From contig NW_019091605.1 of the NCBI RefSeq assembly GCF_001949145.1, forward strand, positions 113,396 through 155,722: DNA of 42,327 nt, in the 5' to 3' direction. A program made the translations under genes and the position numbers. The DNA comes from Acanthaster planci (taxonomy: Eukaryota; Echinodermata; Asteroidea; Valvatida; Acanthasteridae). Under the pieces are notes generated by a model. The model saw nothing but the letters and a program-made list of their open reading frames with translations, had not been told where the DNA came from and searched no databases. The first letter of the stretch is position 1; each line of letters begins with the position of its first letter. Below, in pieces: positions 1 through 12,700 of the stretch.

Positions 1-280
1 GATCCGACTACCCACCGCTACTTATAAGCGAGGCCTGTGCAGCAAAATATCCTGCAAGAAGTGTGATGGTAGTATATTATCGTATGATGCAATACAGTGA
101 CACACTTATAAGTGAGGCTAGTCAGCGTCAAAAAAATTTGAAGGCAGAAAGCTCAAACAAGCCTTACTTATAAGTGTGCTTTCTGTATTGCATCATACGA
201 TAATATATTAGCACCATAGTTAGAGCATGGCCATTTAGCTGCGCAGGCCTCACTTATAAGTAGCAGTGGGTAGTCGGATC
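1..280. mobile_element. Foldback MITE-like element with nested CTTATAAG motifs
   Basis: The first 43 bases and the last 43 (reverse complement) agree at about 40 positions (GATCCGACTACCCAC...). Inside, a second inverted pair (bases near 70-100 and 177-210, TATTATCGTATGATGCAATACAG) continues the symmetry. CTTATAAG occurs at 21, 105, 167 and 253, symmetric about base 140. The whole 280 bp can fold into one long hairpin. The left flank, and so any target duplication, is cut off by the window edge. Lies in a semaphorin intron or upstream of it. Confidence 0.75.
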
Positions 281-541
281 GGGTGTTGGTTTCCAAATTT
301 TGGTTTTTAACATTTTGTTGTATCGTTGAGAAACATGCATTTACTTTTCTACAAAATGTTCCTTGGGATATGACAAGGGAAAAAAGCCATCATTTCTGAC
401 ATATATAAAAAATTTTATTGGTGAATGTCGAAAGTAGCCAATGAGGTTGTTACCTTTTGGACATGGACTCGGGACGGCCTTGGCATATCAGGTTGGTGAC
501 ATCGTCTTCTACTCTTGTCTTTTCTACTTTTGAAAACATAG

Positions 542-735
542 ACCTGCCTCTTAGGTTCTCTTCAGAGGAGCAAGATGGTGTGGTCACTTTCCACCAGCCC
601 GGATCTCAGACCGGTCAGCCTTTCTACCGAATACTCAACAAGATCGGCCAGGCGGTCTACGTCGGAGGCAACGAGACACTCTTAAAATTGAGCATAGACA
701 GGATAGATGGACAATATACTGTGGTAGCAAACATT
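542..735 (+). CDS. Semaphorin exon a (first seen), propeller blade 1
   Basis: Residues 1-64. The acceptor is a long pyrimidine tract ending in AG at 540-541 (phase 1); donor GTAAGT at 736. It encodes the N-terminal sema strand with YVGGNETLLKL, matching the usual 'LyVGa.n.ly.L' start. The reading frame stays open back to an ATG at 457, but that stretch is not a convincing signal peptide, so an internal exon is preferred. Confidence 0.82.
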
Positions 736-3700
736 GTAAGTCGTGCTTGGGCTGGCCCCAGACCAGAAATTTCTGTCTTTCCCCTCTGCAAATGTATGAC
801 AGATTTTAATTTGGCGAGTAGAAAGATGCACCGTTGCTGAAGCGGAATATGGCGCGTAACAATGGGTTTCGTTTGATCACTGGTAGCCTGTTGTCTATCT
901 ACCACTGTATTGTGCATCTCCTCGGCTATGATGATGTCAACAAAGATCCTTTTGAAATATGAACCGCCTTGCTCTTATTACTGTTTCATACTGGCTAATG
1001 TCGATTGTAAGCGGGCGACGGTGTTACCAAATAACTAATCTTATCAAGGTATATCACGGAACAATTAACCTGGAACTTCAGTGGACTTTCATTATCAAAG
1101 TCCTGAAATGTATTCACGGACTGGGGTTTGTATCAACTTTATTTCCTAGTTTCTAGCAGTTGAAGTCTGTAAGTCGTCGCTTCCCATGTCATGTGCATGA
1201 AAATAAACATTAAAGTCGAATTAGCAAAGGCAACGCTTTGGTTTCCCGCAGGAGACATAGTTTTCAGTCTCCTGACACTTGCGTGTGAAAAGTCTCGACT
1301 GCTTCCTTGCAGACAACAGAACTTTTGACAGAAGAGCCTCCGTTAATTGTTACTTGTGAGCACAGAAGCAGTGACCCTGAGGTGAGTCATTTCCGTACTA
1401 TAAATAGACGTTACTTGCGTTCTCAATACGGGTGATTCACAATATACAGAGCGCCTCCAATAAGAGTTTGCAACACGTTGGCCAATCACGACGCGCTAAA
1501 TCTGTCGACCCATGGCGCGTTTGAAAGGGTCGACAAATTTCACACGTTGTGATTGGCCAACGCGTTGCAAACTCTTAGAGACGTTCTCTTGTGAATCGCC
1601 CACATCCGAGTACATTATGTTTAGTCTGGTTCCCTGCCCAAAGATTCCCTGACAACTCTTGATAAACGATCAAAATATTACGTCAACAGATACCTACCCG
1701 GCCGGGAATAGCCGAACGATATCAACGATATCATCCGAACATGCCGAATATAAACAGGACGCCGACTTCGGAGTATTTCGGCTATTTCCGGAAAACTGGA
1801 GGAATCCTCCAGTCTTGGTCACGCGGACACTGGGAGTCTTGAGTCATAGATTTGTCAGAATCATCGGGTCTGGTATCTAGACATCATTATGTTGGACTAG
1901 AGGGGTCGTTCATTTTGAAGAGTTTACATAATTCACTGTTTTTCTTATGATTCCTTCTCCTGAAAAAAATCTGCAAGAAAGTATGATAGCAATTATCACA
2001 TTTTACATAAAAAGTGTACACAGGCTGTCAACCTTTTCCCCAATATCTATTTTGTATGCTTGTGAAGATGGTGAAAAAAGACTCCATGACCCCCTGAAGT
2101 TATATTGAATAAAGGTAGACTAGAGAGCTGTCCCTTTTGCATGCACTCGGGGACAGGCATCACTTTCGAGACTGCTGAAATGTCATAGGTTGATGTGCGC
2201 AATGCTGATTCTGCATTGTCTCAGCTGTTGGTCTGATTGGCGTCATTTTTTAAATACATGTCAAAAATATTTAGCTTTTGAAGACTCTACCATATTCAGT
2301 TATCGAAAGAACATCACATCAGGTTTTTCCTATTTTTAATTACTGGAAGATTTTTTCCCAAACTTTGTGTGGTGGTGGTTTAAAGATGATATAGTCAGTT
2401 TCATGTATGCCTATGAACGTCATGTTAAACCCGGTTCGGAGGCTGCATTCTGTGAAATGTACATGTAACATAATTTTTCCTCAACATGCTATCACATTGT
2501 TTGATCCACAGAGGGACTGTTGGAATTTCATCCGTGTGGCTGAGGAGACAAGGTCAGGTCGCCTGTACGTTTGCGGCACCAATTCACAAAGTCGCCTGTG
2601 CTACTTGGTACGAGTACCATTTGTTGTCAGGTGTGACATTTACAAAGTGTGGAAATATCAATGGTTTTGCAAACAGGAAAGCAGAACAAGTTTAGACAAA
2701 TGAACATAAAATGAACCATTGGATAGATCTACCAAAGGGATGTATCTGTATTAACAATAGTTTGTTTGCACCTGAATCTGTACTTCTGTGTTGTATCTGA
2801 TTTTTGTTTTTAATGGAGAAATAAAAAAGGGATGCAAAGAATTCCACGGCTCATCGAATGAAAAGATTTTGTCACCCCTGTATAATTTTGGAGGCCCAAA
2901 CTTGTAATTTGCTGATGCGTTGTTTACCTGCATTACACTGCTCTCACAGTAGAAACAGAAATATCTGTTATTAACCAAAACAAATGTTGGGTCTTATAAA
3001 CGGACAACGGACCATTGGAAATAAGAAAAAATGGTTGCTCTTATGTTTTACTGTCATGTTAAGTCCCGACTGCATCCACTGCCCCGATTGTAAAGGCCCA
3101 ACTGCAGTGTGTCGCCACAGCTGGGCATGCCCAACTACAGTTATATCCAGTTGAACGTTGTTGGTCTACTTGTATTCAGTGCTCCCAAGACCTGGTGGAC
3201 TGTCCTAGAGTGCCTGGCTTCGCACCAGTTCTAGTACCTTTACTGCCTGATGTCAATCCATCAGTAGCTGTCTTTGGTAAGCCACTTGCGTCTTGTGGAA
3301 TGAGAAAACTCTCATGTCCGTAGACTTTGTACATCTCATAATTGTTGGTCCGTGTTACCGTCTTTATATCGAGGGTTGGTCTGAGCCAAGTTAAGTTTCA
3401 GACAAAATGTAGGAGTTGTTACACAATGCACAGTATTTATCTGGTGAGCTTTCAATAAAGTTGGCAACCAGTCATGACACGTATCTTGAATGGCAATTGT
3501 GAACTAAATCCGTACTGGCTCTGCAGATTTTTTCTGAATTCCTTGGCATTTACTCCGCATGTAAAAAATGTAAGACGAGTGTTGAAGAAATGCACATACT
3601 GACCCTTCAGGAATCCATGTAGATACAGCCCTCGTGTAATGCAATTTCATGTCCCATTTAGCCTTATTTTTAATGTTGTCTTTGTCAATTTTTATTTCTA

Positions 3701-6700
3701 TGCTGATGCGAATTTGCATATTTTGGGGACAAAACGTCAGGAAGAAATTCAACATTATAGCTATTTTCAGCACATTCGCCAGAATTTGTCATTGTGTTAA
3801 ATTTAGTTTTGTTTTTATTTCTCTTGCGGCCAGAGGCCAATTTACAGTGAAAATCAAACCTGATTTGAAGTAAAAATTACAACATTAGAAATCATTACAA
3901 AAGCAAAATTCATTGACAAAAGTAACCATTAAACACACTACAATGCATAAATATCAGAACCGAGTTATTGAAACCGAGGAACACTTTTTAAAAACACATA
4001 GTTTCTTAAAAAGAACAACATGCAAATTACACAGAAAGAAACACAGACATTCCTCATTATATGTTATAAGTATTTTAAAAGTAAGGGATGCCCAGTGAGT
4101 CAATGACCATGCATACATACATGATGTTTAACGAACTATCCGTTTAGTAGTTTAATAAAATGTGGAAAATGTAATTGTTATTTTTTTTTTGCAAATCGAG
4201 GCAGCTTCCTGGACAACAGTGAGAAGGAAATTAAACAGTGGAAACCAAATGCCAAGTTACATAAGATACAGCAGAAAATCTCACTTTCCATATTTGAACA
4301 TATTATACAATTTAAGCATAAACGGTGGATTCCATTGTTAAGTTTAACCCTTTTTTGTATTAACAATTTAAACTCATTCTAATGTGCTTTTTCCGGCCAA
4401 AATTCTAAATAAATTGTTTTCTTATCAATTCTCAGACCACGAAGCAGGAGACGTTCTGTATGGAGGAGATGCCGCTACCGAAACCTTCCAACGTTACAGT
4501 CTGGATGACTATGGAACGGCTACTTTTGAATTGGATTCTGTAACTGTTGGCCTTAGATTTATTAACAGTAAGTCCTGCCCACGAAATAGGAATTAAGATA
4601 GACAGGCTGAGTTATGTGGACGATGGTTTATATTTAGATTGCTAGCAGTGTATCAGCGTATACATTTCACCACATAATATATTATACATAAAGCTGGTAC
4701 TAGTTTTCAAAGCAACGGTAAACAGTAACGTCTGTGTATAACAGTGAAGTAACTTATGTGGCAGCTTCAACACATTTTGTGCTAAACGTGTTTGTGACCG
4801 CTACACATCTCGAAGATCAAGCTTTATAAAACACGTGAATAAGTACTAGTCGTCTGGTTAGTAGGTCGTCGACCACGAGACATGGGCTTTTTTCAACGTT
4901 GTTACCGTCGAATATTTAATTACCCGTGATATAGATAAAAAGAAAGTGGTGTTCTGTCTTCTGCCCGATGAGGAAATTTCCAGATGATGTTTATGTTGTT
5001 TAATAAGTGATGTTTATGCATCTGTTTGGGGGAATGTTGATCACGTTGTTTCAATTATCGTATCTATCCCACAGCACAACACAGCTACACGGCAGATATG
5101 GAACTTCTTTCCATGGTAAATGGAGTTTCCATTGCCGGGTCATACTAATTTTCCGGACTAAGTCTTACAGATAAAGCGGAGGGTTATAAAAATGATTTTT
5201 GGGATTTGTTCAGTTTTATTCAGACATCGTTTGAAATAAATACCAAGTGTTTCAACTTAATGTTGTGGAAAGAAGGGTTTTGATTTGACGTCAGAAGCAA
5301 GATCCTGAAATTCGTCTTGTTCTTTCATTTCAGTGGATCGGCAAGTCGTATATAGTGATTCTTATTTGTTACATTTCAAGTTCATGTTTGGCTCTTTTTG
5401 TTTTACTCCAAATCATATCAGCGCCTGTCTTTGTGGGTAAACCCTTCAGCTACACCGACGGCAGCGGTAATAAATATGTTTTCACTTTCTACCGTGAGAG
5501 AGCCGAGGAATATTCCAACCTCGGGGAGAAACTGTACTCGAGAATCGCGAGAGTATGCCAGGTAGGTCTGGGGACTCATCAGGAGGTGACAGGAAGACAG
5601 CAAACAGGGGCAAGGCACATCTTCCTGGGTTCCTGATGCTTATAAACTGTTAACATGACATTGCTTTAACTTCTTATTACAAGGCTGTAGGCCTGTTGGG
5701 AGAAATGTTGAATGTTTTGGGGGTTTTATAAGCAGTGTATTTCCCCCTTTCCATTAAAAGGAAATTGATGGAAAAATCTTTACCATTATTTTCTGATTGA
5801 GAATGGAAATTAACTGTATCTTAATTGAGAAGGAAGACACTTCAATTTTCACCTGCTTTCTGAATTACGCGTTGAATAGAAACCAGATCAATTGTAATAG
5901 CACTTGGCAAACTCTCTCAATCTTACTGCTTGTCCCGGCCTTGTTTCGGCTTACCGAAATCTCAAATTTCCTGCCCCCCAAAAAAAATTAATTGGTTGTA
6001 AGTCATTTTCTATTTGTTCCAGGTGATTGGCAAACCTGATCAGTCCACATAACCTTGACACAAATACAAGCTAGGAACTGAATTCGTTACGCTTTCAAGG
6101 GGCATTTTCGAGTCACTATGTTTCTCTGCATTTGCATTCCAAAACTAAATTTTGAGTTATGAGATGCAACAGGCCCACACCCAAGATCAGAATTTATTGC
6201 TCTTACGTGCGAAACAATACACACGTGTGAACACGTGCAGATGGATTTTACTGCCTTGTCAATGAGAAAGCTGACTGTTGTTCCTCCAGGGATTGCACAA
6301 TATAGCTCATCACAGATTCCAAATTCCATTCCCTTTTAGGCTCAGCTCTGTAGTAAATTGATATTGCTCTGCATCTGTGGTACCATCGAAGGAAGCTTAC
6401 CCGTCAGTGGTCGTTGAAAACTCATTCTCGTGCAATTCTCTCTTAGAGTGATACAGGAGGCCCCGTGAACACCCAGAAGTTTGTCACTTTCATCAAGGCG
6501 CGGCTCAACTGCTCCATTCCAGACGAACTGTTCCCTTACGAGTTCGATGAAATACGTAGGTGCTCATCTCGAGGGGATTCGTTTAATATCATATAACACA
6601 ATGATAATACTAAAATAGCATTTCTCTGAGGCTTGGAAGAGGCTGCAGGGAACACAGGGCGTTGTTTTACCCTGGTGAATAAATTTCAAATTATGCAAGG

Positions 6701-9700
6701 AATCTTCAACTCCTGTCTTAATTTAGCCATCCATTATTCTCCTAACAATCAGTAACGCAGGAGTATTCAAATATGAAATTTCTTGACCTTAAATCAGAAA
6801 ATAAATTATTGCAATAATGCTATAATTTGAATTAAAAAAAGTGTTTTGGATACTCGCATTAGTGATGTTGTCTAAGTTGCAGATTTTTGTCATAGGCCCG
6901 AAAAAGAAACGAAAAGAATCCAGGCTTGAGACAAGGTCAAATCGAACACCTGTTCGATTTTTATAAACACTGTATTGCCATTGCTGTCCAAAATGTATAG
7001 ATAAGAGAGTCACTTGTATACCGAGGTGCGTTGCCTGTTTGTTGCAGTGAAGGAAGTTAATCTTGTCAACCTGTATAACCATGATTTTATTCCACAATGA
7101 CTCAAAAGTTTGCGGTAGAACTGCAAGTGAGCTAGAAGTACTTGTCAAGAAATACTATGACTACTACATTTCTGAAGACTGTCATTTAACTTGGGTTTAC
7201 CAGAAAATTGAACAGATTAACTGATAAGATTGAACTGTTGGAAAACTTTTTTTCTCTTACTCCGTGTCTTAGTCTAACGAACTTTCCACGAGGCAGGGCT
7301 TCATAAACAGGATGTAGTTGCAGACAGAAATCTTAAGACAGGAAACTCTTAGTCATGAATTTTGGTTTGATTCTCAGAAACGATGACTTTGAATGAGTAA
7401 TGTTTAAATAAGAAACTTCATTTCTGAATGACAGTAGAGCTTCAGTATGCATGCGGGCTCTGGAAGCCAAGTGCCGTAGGTAGAAACAAAGCACGTACGC
7501 CGTGTACTGTATACGTGTACATCGTATTTCCAGCGTTAGGTATGCACATGTACAAGGAAATGCATCTAAGAACTCGCAACCAGGGGTGATGCTGAGAATG
7601 AAAAGATTTTAACATTACATTGACAATTGTAACTAAAACCTTCAGGTGCTTGAACAATCAAGTTATTGTTTAAAAGGTGCTAAAAGTTGTTTTGTTATTT
7701 TCAGAGGATGTATTATGGACCGACACAAATGGAGACCCCGAAGCATATGCTGTGTTCACGTCACCATCGTAGGTTTAACTTGATTTAGCTTTGAAAATGA
7801 GGACATTTTTGGATTTTCAAAATGGCCAGTATACACCATACTCTAAACTCCGCATTGAAAAAAAATGAAAGGTCCGTAATGAAAATATTGATTTAAACAC
7901 GAAATCTGGCAAAAAATTTGGTGAAATTTAAGTGACTCCCAAATTTAATAGCACATATAATACAGTCTGGAACTTGCTCTGTCACAACTTATTATTTCTT
8001 TCAAGCTCCTCAGAACAAGCCCTAAGAGTTTTGGCCAACCCCCCCCCAAAAAAAAAACCCTCATGTGACTGTCTCAAGGATCTTTTATTTTGGAGCCAAC
8101 AAAATGTTGCTTTGTACTATACAGTTTTCATGAAGCATTTTAATGTTCGGTGCTACCAAAGTTTTTCAGTTTCCCTTTTTTTCGGAGCTTCATGGCGTGG
8201 TGACAAGCACTTAAAAACAATGACTTTGAGCCGGGAACCCACAAAATAAAAATGTTGGTAAAGTGCAGATATGGATGGCTCGAGCAGTGGCATAACTAGG
8301 GGGCACTCAAGGGGGCACTCGGGCTGCACGCGTTTTGTCAGGGGGCACCAAAAGCCAGTGAATTATATACGGCTTGCACATAGGTCCTGTACACTTCAAA
8401 TTGGGGGCACGCGGGGGCACAGGCTACTGGTGAGGGCAGGTGTCCTTCCCCCATATATCACGTAGTAGGGTAAACATTTTAAAAAGACATCTGTGGTGAA
8501 GGAGCGTTAGTTTTCAAGTGGCGTGAGATTGTCGTTTCCTTATGTTTGGATTTTCACGAGCCGTGCTTTCTGGATGCACGCTTCTCTAGAAAATAGTGTC
8601 TCATGTTGAGTGAACTCACTTTGCCGTGTTTTTGTCCTGTTTCAGAAAAGGACCGAAAGCGTCAGCTCTTTGCCGCTACAGGATGAGGGACATCATGCAG
8701 CTGTTTGACGAGGGTGAATACAAGTTACAGCTTAATGGTAACGTCAACCGCATGTGGCTGCCACAAGCTGTGACAGATCCCAGGCCTGGAACAGTATGTA
8801 CAAAAATGCCTCTGTTTCCCTACGCTACCAACACAGTGTGCTAATCCACCCTGAGCACAAGCACCCCCTTACTGGCTGAAAAAAGCCATGCTAGTCGGGA
8901 GTGTTCATTTTGTTGGTTAGCGATGCGACTGCAACGCTTGCGTTTCATGGTCATTTGCATTTTGCATTTGCGATGCGCAGTTACTACGTGAGGACCCACC
9001 GTTGTTCGAACGCCCGTCACTCAGCGCCCAAAAAAGGGCGCTGGGAAGGGCTGATGGCCTCACATAGATTTTAGTAAAGGAAATACGTCACACGCATGTG
9101 TGCACGTACACTTACTCCGTCAACGCACGAATACATGCACAAACCCTTGCATTTTTATACTTGTGGGGTATTTCCTTCGTTCTCATGTACAAAACTCCCA
9201 GACAACACGGAAAAAATTTCAAACCAATGCCTTTTCAATCAAAATCAGTTTCCTGGGTTGAAATTTCGACCGTATGTCCCTTATATAAAACAGTTCAATT
9301 TGCGACGGATGAATGCCACTCGAAAATTCCTCCTTTTTGAGTAAATTTGAAATATTTATTTTGTGAAATAGAACCCCACAAGGATCAAAACTGGCCTTGT
9401 GGGGTACCTTCCATCCGGTACCGCACAAGGCACCATGTACAAGCACACTACTAGGGACAAATGATTCTCGTGAAAAATATTCAGTTCGCAATAACTTAAA
9501 AAATAGCGATTTTTTTTATCGGGTGCTAATACACACGACACTTATTCCGTTTGTTTGGATAAGTGGAGAAGTGATTTTGAAACGGGAAAGACCGTGGACA
9601 CATTTCTTTCAAATCTGATCGTTTTTATTTTGTTAAAGTCACCTTTTCGGAATTTGTTTCAAATTTTGTGCAAAAGGGTTCATCTTATACGGTGGTATAA

Positions 9701-12700
9701 TGTTGTTTTTAGTTATCAGGCTACTCCGTGAACTTTCTTTGTATTTTGCTAAAGGTAAATTATGGTCTCCATCCGCGGAAATATGTGTCGAAACGGTCTT
9801 CCAGGTCGCGTGCTTCGAAATCCACAGTAAAGTGATCGAGTGCGCATGCGCTAACTCTCAAATAAGTAGTGTACAAAGGCAGAGGAGTGAACATACGTGT
9901 GTTGTGAATGCAGTGATGTAAATTAAATCATGGCAAGGCCTCATTGTTTCTACCGTAAATTTCCCCCGGAATTTAGACTTACATTTGTGGAATTCCCCTT
10001 GAAAGGGTTTCTAAAGCCGGGAGATGGTTTAAGCAAGCACCGTGTCGACATAATTTGTGGTACCACAGATTTTCATAATACATCAATAGGCCTACTGTGT
10101 GAAATAGTCTCCGGGGCTCCAAGTTGCTGTGTAAAGTGAAGCCCGCTAGCTGCATCCATATTTGTGTGTAAACAAAACTCCAGATTTTACGCAGCTTGTG
10201 TATACGGCTATTCACAGATCTGTGTCTGTTGCCCTTCTTTGAAACGATGCGCCACCAAAGTCTACGCGCCAAAAATGTATATGCACAATCAGTTTTAACG
10301 AACGTTTTGTGAATTTTGCTGAGGCTTGTAGTTTGCATACATTGTACTTGTTCGTTGAATTTAACACCTGGAATTCGTTTGTACACAAACACTAATTCAT
10401 AATGTCCACTCGAAATTGCACCAAGGCTTCTCAGCTTGGGAAACCAGAAGCAGCGCTCCATTTTATATAGCTTTGTGGAAGAACAGTGTGTCTAGATTCC
10501 TGAACATCTTCATAAGGAGTATCATGCCCTGCCACGATCTTGTAAACAAGCTGATCCGCGTGGTGTTTCATGAGTATGATCGACGATTATGGCCTTTGAC
10601 CTTTTGCCCAGTGTTTTTGCACGGTGCAAAGCACCTACCACATCAGCTACATGTAATCTCATGACTCTCTCATGGTGACCATCATATACATTGTATATTA
10701 TACACCGAAAAAATGAATTGAATAATATTTACATGTTCTTACATGTACATCGATTTTTCCAGTAATGTAAACATACATTTGGTTTGCTTTTGCACATGGG
10801 AAGTTAGCTCCACTTGACCAAAACATACCTAGCCTTTTTGCAATAGCTCGGCTAGCATTCGTTTTGTACATGTTTTCCAATGTGGACGTCTTCGATTGGA
10901 TCCTTGTCCTCGATTTCAAAAGAATGTTTTACACACATATGTCCTCGATTAACCACAGGTACAAAGTACGTTTTATTCTAGGTAGACTTAACAAAAACAA
11001 ACAGAGCATATGACATGTACTAGTATACTTTGTGAACTTGGTGAAAGAAAATTGTTTTCATTTTCTTTACCAGTGCCATGAAGTGCATACCACAGATTAT
11101 CCTCCGCTGCTGGACAAGTTGGTGCCCAACTATAACCCCCTGGAACCGGCCCCAGGAGATCAACCTCCCCCACCAGACAATCTTAAGCAGTCTGATGCAC
11201 CCACACTTTACGTGAACGGAGTCCACTTTACCAGCCTGGCCGTCGATTTCGATCACGGTTGTCTCTACTATTTTGGGACAAGTAAGCAACACAGATTTGC
11301 AAATTTTTGCGTGTTTGTGCTAACACCATAGACAGATGTCTCATTCACTAAGTTTCAAGTAGGATAGCTCTAAATCACTTATTTCGGGGTAGCACAGCAT
11401 TGAATGTGACTGTGATAGTGGCTTTGATTAGAAGTGCATGCTCCTCCAGTCCAGTACGTATTGCCTTGGAGCTGCTTGCCGACGGCGAATTACAATCGAC
11501 AATGCAGTCACCACCGTGTTTAACGATGTGTTAAATGCTTCTATATGGCGTTAACTGGGACTGCCTCAATAGGCGACTGCTCCTTAAAACCTCAATCTTT
11601 CACAGCGGTTGACTTTGGAGTAGTTGACTAATTTAAGGATCAATTGCTGGGTATAAATCCCAAAGAAATGTTAAACTTTTAACACTGAACCCAGAAAGGG
11701 TCAAATTATGACCCGGAAAGGGTCAAAATGACCCGAAAGGGGATAATATTTTGACCCAGAAAAGGGTAACGCCGAATAAGACCAAATTCTTGGTCAATCC
11801 GACTCGGAAGGTTTTAGAGTGAAGTTACACGATCATTTTTGCCATACACATGCCACTTGTTAATGGTATTAAACATGCCTGGAAAATAATAAACTTAAAA
11901 TTAAATCTCGGTTTGGATCATGTTGGTGCAACTATAAATAAAAATGTGATATCAAAGCCTGAAATTGTTCATTTATTTCTAGCCAAACTTGCTCTGTATT
12001 AAGTGGCAACGCCAATGCATGTAAGAACGTGATCTATTCTGACTTCAGTCTCTAACATTCACACTTTTTCCCATACTGGTCAATTATTCAGTAAATTGTT
12101 GGTTGAATATCCATCGACACATGAAAAATTATCGGTTAGAAATTTTACCATACTATCGGTCAATTTGTGATGGATTATCGGTTGGTGAGATCGACAATAT
12201 ACCTAAATTAACCGATACTGCAGTATCGGTTAATTTTTGGTGTACCGTAGATCGGTCGGAGTTACGTTATCCATCGGCTACAAGTACATTGCCCTTGTTT
12301 TGTGGCTTTATTGTGTTTCGTGGTCAGTGCTGTTGAGATGTGAGCGAGACATGGTAGAAAAAGTAAAAAAAAAAAGAATAGAAAAATGAGGTGATTTTTG
12401 AAACTTGAAGTACCTTTTAGTGCATGCCCACATTTTTGAAGATGGACTCAAATTCTTGCTGAATCCTTTCGCGAAGTTGCATTATTATGAATACCTTTTG
12501 TTGACGTACTCAGATTCCTCACCAGAATCAAATGTCAGAGTACTTTGCCAATAATTGTTGTCAAGAACCTAGATTCTTGAATCGCTTCGTCATATTGCAG
12601 TAAACATTTTTTTACTCAAAAAAGGACTGCCCAGAATGCAGTAGCGTAGTGAAAAGTTGTCCAGTCCACTGCGGTATGTAGGTATAAATCCTTTCTGTAC

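Noticed and set aside
457-541. ATG at 457 as start codon of the semaphorin
   Set aside because: The 28 residues before the sema strand are not a clear signal peptide, and a good pyrimidine tract plus AG at 540-541 marks an intron end in phase 1.
9022-9043. Rho-independent terminator-like hairpin
   Set aside because: Bacterial terminator logic does not apply in animal intron sequence; no T-run follows.
9841-9853. NRF1-type site (GCGCATGCGC) as a promoter
   Set aside because: It sits in a semaphorin intron with no exon or CpG-rich context nearby; left as chance.
9979-10461. Longest single open frame of the window, 160 codons on the - strand
   Set aside because: No recognisable motif, no domain-like composition, and it lies inside an intron of the semaphorin.
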